Shown here piece by piece: positions 9,935 to 21,310 of a stretch of DNA of 64,000 nucleotides. The first letter of the stretch is position 1. Each line of letters begins with the position of its first letter. Both the position numbers and the translations under genes were made by a program. Location of the stretch: contig CM041292.1 in NCBI GenBank assembly GCA_023052935.1, forward strand, positions 89,325,169-89,389,168, written 5' to 3'. This DNA is from Piezodorus guildinii. Lineage: Eukaryota; Arthropoda; Insecta; Hemiptera; Pentatomidae. The notes beneath the pieces were generated by a model. It did not search any database. It saw nothing but the letters and a program-made list of their open reading frames with translations, and was not told where the DNA came from.

Positions 9935-10965
9935 ATCTGGTGCGCGCAACACACTATTATCACTTACCTCCGTTGTTAATACCAATTTAAGAATTTTTAA
10001 GTTAGAGATGAAATATATAAGTGAAAGTAAAAAGGTTGAAGAATTAATTAAATTTTGTTTGAATAGAAACATGTGCTTTATTAAATAATCTATTATATTG
10101 TTGTCTAAAAATATTAGTTACTTTTATCAGCTTAACATCACTTTTCATTAACTTTTATTATTGGGTGTATAAGATAATATTTTTTCTAAAATCTTTAGGT
10201 TTTCAACGGTATATTATACTTCTTTAAAGATAAAAGTATTTCTATTTTTCTATTAAGATGCTATTATGTGTTCAAAACACAAAAATTACAAATATATATA
10301 TTTTTAAACTTTTCTTCTTTCGTTCAATTTGTATATTAATTAGTTTTTTAGCAATGCTAACAAGATGACATAGTTATTTTTTCCGATTATACACAATTAA
10401 AGGTACTTTAGGGGAAGGCAATTCAAAATATCGCCATTTAAACCCTGTCTGACTATTTCATTCAGAATGAAACCTATATGAAATTAAAGTATATTAAATT
10501 GTACGTCAGTATATGGGGGTTTTATCAAAATTGATATAGTCGCTCTTTAGAAAATAGTAAAAACTTGCAAAATGTATCTATAAATTTGCACTTCCGGCCA
10601 GCTGATTTTAGTGAAAAAAAATCTTAAAGTCTTTAAGTCCTTAATATGAAATTTCAGATTCGCATGTATTCTCGTTTTTGTGCTAGATTTAAAAGGTACA
10701 AACTGCATGGTATAAAGTTGCTCCCCTGGTTTTTGATGAAAAAGTTACTGTAACATCTAGGAGTTATAGTTGTATTAAAAATGTCATATCGGTTTTGTAA
10801 AACTTTTTGTTTTATTATTAGCCTTTCCACATACACACACAAACTTTTTTTCGGAATTGATTATTTGGACTCAGAGCTCCCAAAAACGTGTATTCCAGTT
10901 GAAAACTGGAATTCGGGAAATTTAACGATCGCAATACTTTCGCAATAGGTAAGTGAAAGTAAAAA
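9935..10965 (+). repeat. Repeat family D, near full length
   Basis: Begins after a short A run with tctggtgcgcgcaacacac and ttacctccgttgttaa, and ends ttaacgatcgcaatactttc followed by ggtaagtgaaagtaaa. Internal landmarks are shared with other copies: the block around tattttttctaaaatcttta, then gaatgaaacctatatgaaat, then the ggactcag block. No long ORF. Unclassified. Confidence 0.75.
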
Positions 10966-11142
10966 AATATATTACACAAAAAAATTGTAAAAGCTGATGG
11001 AGGGTAAAAGCTTATATATATAGTAATATATGATATATAGGTTAGTACATGTAAAATAACGACACACAAATAGTTTATTGCTTTTTTTTCTAGTAACGTG
11101 ATAATTGGGTTACTCTCCTATTATTTTAACACTTCACAAACT

Positions 11143-11371
11143 AGTCATTCACAGGAATGGTCCCTCCCATTTTGCAATTGATAAATAAAGGCATAGAAGC
11201 CCTTGAAAGGTTAATAGGGCATGCAGCGCATATAGAATTCCTCCTTAGAATACCTTCGGGTAATAGAAGAACAAAATGTGACATGTGTACATATTATATT
11301 TGTATTTTGTGTGAAAATAAAACCAGAGAGTACGAAAAAAAAAAAAAAAAGGAAAAAAAAGTCATTCACAG
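11143..11371 (+). mobile_element. Small poly(A)-tailed retrocopy with 12-bp target-site duplication
   Basis: The 12-mer agtcattcacag occurs at 11143-11154 and again at 11360-11371. Between the copies lies a ~180-base body (11155-11334) with AATAAA at 11316-11321, about 14 bases before an A-rich tail (11335-11359). That is the layout of a 5'-truncated cDNA of a polyadenylated RNA inserted by LINE machinery. The source RNA is not identified. One frame stays open through the body into the tail, so it is more likely UTR or a fragment than a complete gene. Confidence 0.75.
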
Positions 11372-11404
11372 TTGCAATCTCGCCCAAACAAAGCCGCTAT
11401 TACT

Positions 11405-12322
11405 TTCTCTTTCCTATATATGGAATATATAAAAAGGGAAAGTATTGTGGACGTGAAAATTTTCGAATTCCAGTTTTCGGCCGAAATACACGTTTTAGGG
11501 TCCCCTGAGTCTAAATGAACAAGTCCCGCAAAAGGGTCTGTGTGTGTGTAAGTGTGGTAACTCCCGGGCGAAAACGAAAAGTCCTATGAAACTGTAATTT
11601 CATATTTAAGAAAACTATACGCCCAAGATGTTACAGAAACTTTTTCATCAAAATCAGTTGACCAGAAGCACTTTATACTATGCATTTTGCACCTTTTTAC
11701 GATTTTCTCAAAAAACGGCTCGAACGATTTGATTTGATTAAACTCTATGTATCTATGTAAAATTTGATTGGCTTTAATATCATGTAGATTTAATTCTTAT
11801 TGAAATAGCCTGGCAGAGCTTGTATGCCGATATTTTAAATTTTCTTCCTCTAAAGTACCTTTAATTTTGTAGATACTAAAAAAATAACAATATAATCTTG
11901 TTATCAATGATAAAAATACAGATACATATATAAGTTGAACGAATTTGATCTCTAACTAAAGGAGAAAACTGCAAACATATTTTTTTAATGCAATTTTTCG
12001 TTCTTGAATATAAGAACAGTAATATAGATGTATAATATAGCTTTGGAAAGCTAAAGATTTTAGAAAAAATATTATCGAATACACGGAATTGTAAAGGTTA
12101 ATGAAGAGCGATGAAAAGCCGATAAAACTAACTGATCATTATTTCAGATAAAAATATAAAAGATTTTTTTAATAAAACACATGTTTTAAATATATTCAAT
12201 TTAATTAATTGTTTATTAGTTTCACTCATTTATATCTTTAACTGTATTTGAAAATTCTTCGATCGATTTTAACAACGGTGGTATGTAAAAGTCGTGTGTT
12301 GCTTGCACCAGATTTTCTCCTT
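11405..12322 (-). repeat. Repeat family D, near full length
   Basis: Minus-oriented copy running from the terminal motif aaaagggaaagtattg to aacaacggtggtatgtaaa and gtgttgcttgcaccagattt. All internal landmarks appear in order (the ggactcag block, gcattttgcacctttttacg, the tcctctaaagtacctttaa block). No ORF of note. Confidence 0.8.
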
Positions 12323-12384
12323 TTTGACTTAATCAATAACATAATTATATTATGGTAAGTTTTATATTTCATAGAGACTAAGCG

Positions 12385-12640
12385 TGCCCGACGACCATGC
12401 ACACTCAGGGACAATCCATAACTCATGGTTATGGAGACCATCCTGGGGCAGTCCCAGCCTCTATAATGTAGGCACTCATTAAGTGAGGAAAACTCTGGCG
12501 GCTGAGTTTGATCTCTGTCTAATTTCCTCATTTCACGGCCGTTAGCCTAGAAACGGTACGGATCTCTGAATGTACTGAGCCCAAAACCTTTCAAGGGTTG
12601 TATAGGTACATTTTATTTATTTATTTTTTTTTTATCCAGA
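12385..12640 (+). repeat. SINE A, diverged copy with T-rich tail
   Basis: Plus-oriented body with the SINE A 3' blocks (acggccgttagcctagaaac, then gggttgtataggtaca) ending in a T-rich tail with interspersed A. The tRNA-like head is strongly decayed. Confidence 0.65.
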
Positions 12641-13689
12641 GTAAAATTTAAGCCCCAGTATAAGCTGATCATAATTTATATTTAATCATCTTAAATACCT
12701 TTTATAACCACCACACTATAAGGTTGCTTTACAAAACACCGCTTATTAGTGATTTATTACATAACCACAGTGTAGCTTATTACGTGTAGCTTCCTAGTTT
12801 TACATCGGCGTATTCTTAACAACTTGAAAGTAAAAGTAATTAAGCATTGTTGTAAATTATTTTTTAATGACAGGGCAACATTTTCTTACAAGTGACATGG
12901 TAGTCTTGTTATGTGAAGATAACAACAACACGAATACATAATATTAATTTTTAAAATCGCTTTGTTTTATTTTATTCTATAAACTAGCTGTAGCCCGCGA
13001 CTTCGTCAGCTTCAATTTCTGTTATTATATTAGATAGCAGGTCATTAAATTCATATTTCATGTCCGTTCCAATAACTACATTCGCTTTGAGAAAGAAAAA
13101 TCCATATATCTCAGATGTTTCAATCGACTAATTGATCAATATGAAATATCTCTGTTACTAAGGTATTCGTCATCATTAGGGATAGCTTAAGTTGATTTCC
13201 TGATCAAAAAGATTAATTGGACGGTTCAATTCAAGTGAAAGTTATAATAACTTGGCAGGCTTGCAATGTGATCTATGAAACTGAGACCAGCGAGCCATTT
13301 CTTAAAATTGAACTTTTTTTTTTTCCTTCAACTAGAGACAGATTAGAAAGGAGCCGGGGTGATTACTGTTATTTTCTAACATTATTCCTCAACTGAAATT
13401 GTTTTGATGGGTTTTGTGCACGGGCGGACCTTAACCGTGATCCAGCTATCTCGTCCACTTCCTCATCATAGTTGCATAATGGTCATAGTGAGAAATACCT
13501 TCAGCTTTTATAGACGGTGAAATTGATAGTAAAATTTATATCTAAAAAAGAAAGTTTTAGCTCGTAAATAATTAATCTCTTATTATCTTTTTAGAAGAGT
13601 TAATTGTATTTTACGAAATGGAACAACTCTTCTTTCATTAATATTTTATCATCAATAATATATTCATCATATTATTCAATATTGTAACA
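12641..13689. other. Non-coding stretch with one repeat-like motif
   Basis: No gene is supported. At 12985-13010 a motif, actagctgtagcccgcgact, resembles the start of a repeat I recall from many insect genomes, here quickly losing similarity. The rest is AT-rich. Confidence 0.4.
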
Positions 13690-14576
13690 CAATTTCGAGA
13701 CACACGACTTTCACTTACCTCGGATATTATAATCAATTTAAGAATTATTAAAAACATTTAAAGATGAAAATAAATTATTAAAATATTAATTACATTTAGT
13801 TTCAATAGAAAAATATGTTTTATTAAATAATCTATTATATTATTATCTACGACAATAGGATAATTTTATCGGTTTTCACCACTCTCCATTAACTTTTAAA
13901 ATTTAATGTATTAGATAATATTTTTCCTAAAATCTTTAGCTTTCCAACAGTATATTATACATCTATATTACCTTTTTTATATTAAAAAAAAAAAAAAAAA
14001 AAAAATTGCATGAGAATATGTTATTGCTCTTTTCTCTTTCAGTTGATTATCAAATTTAGCTAACTCATAAATTAAGCCGTTTTTTATCAATGCTCACAAG
14101 ATGATATAGTTAATTTATTCAAATCTACAAAATTGAAGTCAGCTCAAAGGAAGAAAATTTAAACTATCGGCATTTAAATACTGTCAGACTATTTTAATCA
14201 GAATGAAACCTACATTATATTGAAGCTTATTAAATTTTACATCCATATAGAGAGTTTATTCAAAATCGTTTGAGTTGTTTTTGAGAAAGCCGTAAAAAGG
14301 TGCAAAATGCATGATATAAAGTAGCTCTTCCTGCCAGCCGATTTTAGTGGAAAACTTTCTGCAACATTTTGGGCGTATAATAGTCTTAAATATAAAATTT
14401 CGGTTTCATGTGACTTTTCGTTTTCGTGCTAGACTTGCCATACACGCACACAAGGACCTCTTTGCGGGACTTGGTTATTTCGAATCAGGGGACCCTAAAA
14501 CGTGTATTTCCGTTTAAAACTGGAACTAGAAAATTTTCCTACGCAATACTTTCCCTTACCATATATTTCATATATA
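13690..14576 (+). repeat. Repeat family D, interrupted at its 3' end by SINE A
   Basis: Starts near gagacacacgactttcactt, has the internal family landmarks, and reaches the terminal palindrome ctttcccttaccatatattt. The palindrome is split: its right half (ataggtaagtgaaagtaaa) lies at 15031-15049, beyond the SINE A insertion. Confidence 0.8.
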
Positions 14577-15019
14577 AAAAAAAAAAAAAAAAAAAAACCT
14601 GTACCACTACAACCCATGAAGGGTCTTGGGCTCAGTACATATAGAGATTCGTACTGTTTCTAGGCCAACGGCAGTGCAATGAGGTGATTAGGCCTTAATC
14701 ACGCTCAGCCGCCAGGTTTTTCCCCAATTAATTTGGGTACCCACTTTATAGAGGCTGGGTCGGCCCCAGGAGGGTCTCCATACCCTAGGGTCGCCCCCCG
14801 ACTGAATTAACAGAATAAATAATATTCCGCAACAGCCGGGATTCGAACCCAGGACCCGGAGCACAGCAGACTAGTGCTCTATCCACTAGACCACGCCGCT
14901 CCCTTCAATCATTATTTTAAATATCCCTTTAAATATCCCTTCAATCATTATATTATCCCTTTTTATCATAATACCTTTTAAATATCCCTTCAATCATTAT
15001 CATTATCTATTATTCAACA
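14577..15019 (-). mobile_element. SINE A insertion with 14-bp target-site duplication
   Basis: A tRNA-derived SINE in minus orientation. Its 5' end is at 14903 (gggagcggcgtggtctagtg), with A box TGGTCTAGTGGATAGAGCA and B box GGTTCGAATCC. The body ends gggttgtagtggtacagg followed by a T run (an A run of about 20 on the plus strand from 14577). The 14-mer atatttcatatata flanks the insertion at 14563-14576 and 15020-15033. About 115 bases of short duplicated sequence (atatcccttcaatcattat repeats) lie between the head and the right TSD and are unexplained. It sits inside the terminal palindrome of a family D copy, so it is younger than that copy. Confidence 0.85.
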
Positions 15020-15047
15020 ATATTTCATATATAGGTAAGTGAAAGTA

Positions 15048-16439
15048 AAAATATAAATATAATAATAAAACGTAAGGTTTTGACTATTTAAATGAGATGG
15101 AAAATTATATTAATATATTAAGATTTCAAGGTATGTAAAAATAATATGATAAATTAGGTAAACAAATGGTGATGTTTTAATCAAATTTTTTTAGGATACC
15201 CGAAGATGAGGCAAAACCTTGAAGTTGTTAAAAGATTGAATGGTATAACGAATAAATTAATAATAAGGATATATTTATGCAAGAAGAGTTGTTACATTCT
15301 GTTATATAGCTGTAAATAATTAAGCTCTTGTAGTAAGTTGTTGTAAAGCAGTAATTTGGATAATATTTGCAAATAAAATGGCATAAAATTTGAAAATTTG
15401 TTGTTTAAAAATGTATTTGATCATATAATCGTGCTGCATTAGAAAGATCAATGAACCTTGGAAAATTGTTTATGTTTATTTAAACGTTGTAATAAATCTC
15501 AATTCTATTAAGGGTGAGCTGTATAATCGTTAGCATGAATATATCAAAATTAATTATTCGATTATTATAAATATTAATATTTCTTTTTTCATTTAAAACC
15601 GAATCCAGCATTATTTTTTAGAGTTGATGTATTTATTTGTTTATTTCTAAACACTGATAAGACATGGACAATGCTGCTCAAATCATACAAATAGATTCTC
15701 CGATTTTTCAGGGCATAAAATTTATGTTTCTCATTCTCATTGTTGTATCTGTTTAGAAGAAGATGATTGAAGTTTTAATAATTTTTTTGTGAGAGTTGGA
15801 GTTCAAACGAGGCGTCGACAAAAATATAATTACTTTATATTTCAAACTTAGGCTACAAGGACTTCAAAGTTGTATTAGTCAACTGAAACGTGTGGATGAA
15901 ATCAGGAAATAGTGTTATCAGCCGATCTACTGCAGGTGTTCATTGAAGTCCACAAAATCCCATCTATGTTATAAAAAATTAAAAGTTCTATATTTTCTTC
16001 TTTATTGTTGATCTAACAACAACTATATCAAAAGCTCGCCCTGCTATCATTAACATATGAATTGAAGAAAGCGAATACCTAAAATCATAATGACTTATTG
16101 CAAAAAGAAAGCTGTGTGAAAATAAAGATTATTGAAGAATAAATTTTTCAGGAAACAGTTGTTATTTATGTGCATATAAAACATTATCCATTTGTGATAA
16201 ACGTGCATTCCATGGCATAAAATTAATTAATATCAGGGTTAATAAAACAGATTACTTATTATACTTATCGATTTGAAAAATATTATATAATAACAATAAA
16301 TCCACTTTGCGGAAATCAAAATATTTAAGTTTATAAAAAATATTTTTCAGAGCTTCCAGTACTTCATACTCCGGTGAGACATTAATTTAAATTTATACCT
16401 AGTGGGTCAAATTTGAAAACCAGACCATTAAATAAATTC
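15048..16439. other. AT-rich non-coding stretch
   Basis: About 1.4 kb with no supportable gene, RNA or named repeat. Short open frames only. Confidence 0.5.
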
Positions 16440-17196
16440 ATTGCCAAAAATATATCCCAACCCATCCTAACACATTCCTTTCTACCTATGCCGATGACAC
16501 TTGCATGCTATCAGTTAATAACGATCCTAGTATTGCCTCTCAAAACCTCCAATCGCACATCAGAGACCTTGAGGTATGGTGTCAGAATTGGAGAATTAAA
16601 ATCAACTCCAATAAATCCCACCAGATTACCTTTACCCTTCGTCGTAAACCTATGACATCCTGCCCTACAATGTCCTTTAATGATATTCCGCTTGTCCCTG
16701 TTGAACAGATCCGTTATTTAGGCCTCCTGCTTGACAAACGTCTTACATGGAATCCGCATACAAGACTGAAAAGACAAGAGACTGCTCGCCGATTTCGGCT
16801 ACTTCAAAATTTACTTGACAGACGCTCTAACCTTTCTCTTTACTACAAAAGACTAATTTACATGACAATCATAAGGCCTATCTGGACTTGACGGAGTTGA
16901 GCTTTGGGCTCTACTAAACCATCAAACTCTTCTCGTATCCAATCCTTACAATCCAAAATCCTTCGCAAAATCCTTAACGCTCCTTACTTTGTCACCAACA
17001 AAATCATCCACAAAGACCTTAATGTTCCATATGTTGCTGATTTTGCCTGTACCAGGTATCACTCCTTCCATGAAAAACTCCACTCCCACTCTAATCTACT
17101 AGTTTCAATCCTTGCTTCCACTTCAATTCCTGACAATCCGCCGAGGCGTCTGAAAAGAACATGGCCTCGAGACCTTCTTGTGTACATTCACTACTA
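16440..17196 (+). pseudogene. 5'-truncated Jockey-type LINE ORF2 remnant
   Basis: RT C-terminal half: a YADDTCMLSV catalytic block, WCQNWRIKINSNKS, then YLGLLLDKRLTWNPHTRLKR and a C-terminal domain ending IPDNPPRRLKRTWPRDLL. An extra base near 16888 and a missing base near 16905 destroy the WTYG-ELWG block and then restore the frame. The 5' two thirds of the element are absent, as is usual for truncated LINE insertions. Directly followed at 17197 by a different LINE fragment. Same family as the fragments at 36.8 and 46.7 kb, judged by the shared C-terminal motif. Confidence 0.85.
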
Positions 17197-17975
17197 GAGT
17201 GGAATTCCAGGGAACGAAAGAGCTGATCAAGCACCTAATTCAACCAGAAAGGGGGAAGCAGTGGAGATTAATCAAATAAAAGAAACCAAGATGGAGGATT
17301 GGGTGAGTCGCTATGAGAAACTTCTGTTAAAGGAGTGGGAGGATGGTTGGAGAGAGAAAATGTTCAAATTGAGAACTATCAACAATCAACTGTCAAAAAT
17401 GGAGAACTAGTACCTTTTGAGACGTCAGGAGGCTCCAACCTGCGAAAAATATAACAATACTCTTTAACTTGGGGCCACCCATAGCGTAGTGGTTAGCATA
17501 ACAGCTTTCTATGCCAAAGGTCCTAGGATTTTTTCATGGGAATAAAAAATCCTTAGTTATGCCGTCCTTCGGAGGGGACGTTAAAAGGTGGTCCTGAGCC
17601 TGTGCGATGCCAGGTACTCGTTAAAGATCTCTATCCTAATAAAACCTGGATAGGCAAAATTTAGGACTCTCCCTGTAGCATCGTCCGATTAGCTATAGCA
17701 GCATAAAAGTGACGTTAAACGAATAAACAAACAACTCCTTTAACTGTGCAATACTTGCTAATTGAGTGCCCGCTTTTCGAGCAATCGAGGAAAAAATTCG
17801 ACCTAAAGAAAACCATAACAGAAATACTTAAAGAAGAGAAAGAGAGTTTAACTAAATTAATATAATTCATGAAAATAATAGGATTCTACCATCGAATATA
17901 ATTATTTCGACCACGCCAATGACCCTTAGGGGTTGAGGTGGATAAGCAAATTTAAAAAAAATAAAAAAATTGATA
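17197..17975 (+). pseudogene. RNase H-bearing LINE tail, split by SINE B
   Basis: Begins inside the RNase H domain (GIPGNERADQ) and continues with the C-terminal tail (KMEDWVSRYEKLLLKEWEDG, then LRRQEAPTCEK). It resumes after the SINE at 17738 with VQYLLIECPLFEQSRKKFDL and FMKIIGFY, the typical C-terminus of RNase H-bearing LINEs. An A-rich tail ends near 17975. There is an in-frame stop near 17408. The 5' truncation point joins the preceding LINE fragment without a spacer. Confidence 0.8.
17462..17745 (+). mobile_element. SINE B insertion with 8-bp target-site duplication
   Basis: The tRNA-derived head (ggccacccatagcgtagtgg, A-box-like) is followed by a body that ends gacgttaaacgaataaacaa. 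The 8-mer ctttaact flanks it at 17462-17469 and 17738-17745. Compared with the 35-kb copy, about 20 bases holding the B box are missing from the head, so this copy should be unable to bind TFIIIC well. It interrupts an RNase H-bearing LINE tail. Confidence 0.8.
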
Positions 17976-18994
17976 TTAAGAAAAGAGGAGAAAAAAAGAA
18001 AGAAAAAGAGATGTTGAAAATACATTTTCATAAATAAGAATAGCATTATATAGATGTATGATATATCTTTTGAAATATGGATATTATAGATTAATTACTA
18101 CTTAACAGATCAAGTCATAGAAGTAAATAGAGAGTGATTAAGACTTCTTTTAAATCAGTTCATAAAAATAAATGTTTCCATGGACATTAAAGGTTTAAAT
18201 TAATTCCTATTAGTTGCATGTGAAATAGTTAATGGTGATGGTGTCAAATAGTAAGTGAGAGTTGAGTGATTAGTACACTAAATTTTTTATTATATCCATT
18301 TTATGTAATAATACAACTTTGTGAAAAAACTATGAAGTGTAATTTAGTAATGTACTTCTAATGTTTCTGTTTAAAAATTGTGTTATTAATATACAACAAA
18401 AACTTTCAAGTTGTTAAAAGATATATGATAGATTTTTGTCAAAAGCTTGAAGTAGAATAAAAAAAAAAATACTATTATTACTGTAGTAGATTTTGTGCTG
18501 AATAAAATTGAAATAAATTATAAATTACGATATTAATAATTTATTGAAAAATGTATGGTATATATTTATTTAGTCATCGTTTTCATAATATTCCTATCAT
18601 AGAACACATCCTATAAAGCTATATTTAAAGCGTTATCAGTATAATTGTTTTATAATGTTTGATCTTATTGAGTTTTATTTAATGTTTGCCAAATAATTAG
18701 TAAGATGAATGAAAATATAAAAAGACGCAACTCTAAAGATTTTGAGAATATTTTAGTAATGCATTTGGTCATTAAAAAAAAAAAAAAAAGTAAATAAATT
18801 AAATCGTAATAAAACCTTTTGGTATAGACGCATATTGTGTCTAATAAATATCATAAAATATATTTTTTTTTTTTATCCTCCATATCCAGCACCACTATTT
18901 TGATATCCAATACAATTTTTTGCTGTGGCGTATTAACGCCACATTTGTTGGTATTATAAACAACTAAATTGGTAAAGAATGTCGCATAAATTTT
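17976..18994. other. AT-rich non-coding stretch
   Basis: No gene or named repeat found. Contains short A and T homopolymers. Confidence 0.5.
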
Positions 18995-19790
18995 GTGTTT
19001 ATACATAAATGATCTACCTTGCTCTTTTCATTATTCAGAACATCATTTATATGCCGATGACCTTTCTTGCATTTACTTTTCCTATTATCCTTTTAGGCGA
19101 CCTGTAATAGACAAGAATACTTAATATTGACGCTAGGGCCATACTGCCGTTAGAAATCTAAGTGTTACCTTCGACCGAAACCTTTGATGGAATAACCATA
19201 CATCCCATATTATTCGCAATCGTTTAGCTACTCTTAAAATCTTTTCAAGATTGCGTTATGCATTGAGTTTTAAGTTCGTCGGCTCCTTGTTTCTTCCCTC
19301 ATCTTTCCCCACTTTGACAATGGCTGCCTTCTATTCGGTGTATTGCCTGCTAAACTTGAGATGATATTGGAAATACTTATGATGGAATCTTTCATTGGAT
19401 TCATCTTCGGAGTCCTCAGGCGCTTTAGCGCCAACAACAGGTTATGCCGAGTTGAAGTGGCTCGATCAAGTTTTCTCGGCTTCAGTATTTTCTAGGAGTA
19501 TACCTATTTCGCCATTTGAATACTAAAAAAACCACCTTACATTATTTACTCCTCAGCCCTTGTTCCTCAGCACATTGAATTAACACGAGATCCCAGTCCG
19601 CTAGCCTCTACTTTCCTTCTCACAGAACATCTCCCTTCTAAAAATCCTCTACTTTACGTGCCACTTACTACTGGAATTCCGTACCTATCACTATTGGCAA
19701 GGCATCTTCTTTAACATCAGGTAAAACTAATTATTCCTTCATCTCCTCAGCTATTAATCATTCGAAAAAATATAAACAAAAAGTTAATGT
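18995..19790 (+). pseudogene. Decayed LINE reverse transcriptase C-terminus
   Basis: Broken frames carry HHLYADDLSC (RT catalytic block), NLSVTFDRNL and WNNHTSHIIRNRLATLK, SLFLPSSFPHFDNGCL, LEMILEI and a C-terminal PSPLAST with SLLARHLL. The order fits LINEs of the type with YADDxQ and FDxNLxWxxHI motifs followed by a PHFDYGC block (R1/CR1-like), not the Jockey family above. Multiple stops and frameshifts. Clade assignment is tentative. Confidence 0.65.
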
Positions 19791-19897
19791 AAGGTTACTG
19801 GTCATATTCCATTCCAATACGCGGAGCAATACAAAAATAAAAAAAATAAAATTCTCAATACTTTTAAGATATTAATTAAGTGAGCAGTATGATAATA

Positions 19898-20738
19898 TTG
19901 GGTTGTGCCACATGAAATGTCAGTTTTCAAGGTAAAGGATTTTTTATTAAAAATATGATATGAAAACAAGATAATTTTATTCGAAGTATTTACCTTATTT
20001 TTTCAAACGTGACACCAACTTTGTTTCCCCGAACTGAAAAACTCAACTTAAAAATTTTCATTAAGTTTTCCTTTGACGAAGTTGTCTAAATTCCTGAACA
20101 GATGGTAATCTGTTGGAGACAAGTCGGGAGAATATGGTGGGTGCGGAAGAACTTCGTAGCCCAGTTCTTTCAATTTTTGCACGGTATGTTTTGAAACATG
20201 GGGTCTTGCTGTCGCTCAGTGAGATCATGAGGTACCCATGTATCGAGCTATTTTACTTTCCCAATACACTTTAAATGTCTGGAAACGGTAGATGCACTTG
20301 CATTTAGTTGTGCTGAGAGTCCTTTAACTGTTTGGTAGGGGTCTTCTTCTACTGTATGTTTGAGGACATCGTTGTCTATTACGGACGGAGGTCTTCCTCG
20401 GGGCAGGTTTTCCAAGTCGGTATCCTCAGCTGAAAACTTAGCAAACCAACGGCGAACGGTCCGTTCATTAACACTCCCTTCTCCAAACGCCTTGCAAATA
20501 TTTCTAGCGGCCTCAGCTGCTTTAAACTCGTACAAAAATATTACTCGAAAATCGCGTGTTTCCATGTTCATATTTAGAGGTATACTAAAAATTGGGTAAT
20601 TGATTGGAAAGCTAATGTTCATAATATAAAGGTTTACTTTAAATATGTAAACATTCGGAAGAAAACAACAGGGACCTGCAAAATCCTTTATGTATTTCAG
20701 AAACTATAAAAACGGACATTTCATGTGAAACAACCCAA
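19898..20738 (-). mobile_element. Mariner transposon, internally deleted, TA target duplication
   Basis: An 841-bp element flanked by TA (19896-19897 and 20739-20740). Its inverted termini start ttgggttg and share cacatgaaatgtc, about 28-30 bp each. Complete mariners are about 1.25-1.3 kb, so roughly 0.4-0.45 kb is missing. The minus-strand transposase keeps the N-terminal DNA-binding half and the C-terminal part (HPPYSPDLSPTDYH). The deletion removed the central region with the first two catalytic Asp residues, and its junction near 20210 shifts the frame. Non-autonomous; it could at most be moved by a related transposase. Confidence 0.9.
20248..20622 (-). pseudogene. Mariner transposase, N-terminal HTH region
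   Basis: 124 codons from the first ATG; the usual mariner start is probably the internal METRDFRVIFLYEF. It contains both helix-turn-helix parts (RTVRRWFAKF, then LSAQLNASASTVSRHLKCIG) and the linker LPRGRPPSVID. A nonsense codon follows GKVK; downstream in frame are LDTWVPHDLTERQ, matching the WVPHEL motif, and then the deletion junction. Expression would give only a DNA-binding fragment. Confidence 0.88.
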
Positions 20739-20779
20739 TAGTATGAACCTTTGTTATAAACGAAAAAAAAAAAAAAAAA

Positions 20780-21310
20780 ATTACCGTCGCTCAAAATTTG
20801 AGAGCTTATTTTTCAAGATACGTAGAATCTGAATCACGAATAAAAAAAATCCGTTTGTCTGCCGTCCACCGTCCGTGCCATTTCTCCAAAACTACTGGAC
20901 TAATGTTTTTGAAATTCGCCTCAAAAATACTAGTCCACGCAGCGATGATCCTAACAGCTAGACGTTAATATTAGCCGGTTAGTTTCAAAATGGCGCCCGA
21001 TTAAAAGTGATTTAATTCAATAACTCAGTTATTTTTGAAGATAGAGAAAACATTTTTCAGTGTTTTAACCAAAAGCCATTGATAGAGAATTAAATTTTTG
21101 ACCAAATGAAAAATAGAATCATAGAAATTGGTTTACAAGTAGCTGAGATATTGCGTTTTGAAATCAGCGGTATTGATATGATATTATCCTTTGAATTATT
21201 GCTTTTCATACTACTTAATTTCCAATCAATAGCCATACAAACATTTATACCCTAATATTGTTATTTGGAAATAATAAACCATTGTGTAATAATTTTTCAG
21301 CGTTTTTAAT
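20780..21310 (+). repeat. Repeat family E, copy 1
   Basis: Shares with 47343-48125, in the same order, the blocks atccgtttgtctgccgtcc, tttctccaaaactactgga, gatgatcctaacagctagac, agtgatttaattcaataact and ccctaatattgttatttgg. No coding capacity. Unclassified interspersed repeat. Confidence 0.75.

Noticed and set aside
9935..10965. Assigning repeat family D to Helitrons
   Set aside because: The TC start and terminal hairpin are suggestive, but the copies do not end in CTRR and I could not show insertion between A and T.
14830..14903. tRNA genes at SINE heads (also 22430-22498, 26250-26325, 59150-59226)
   Set aside because: A-box and B-box-like segments are present, but the acceptor stem and cloverleaf are not preserved and each is joined to a SINE body.
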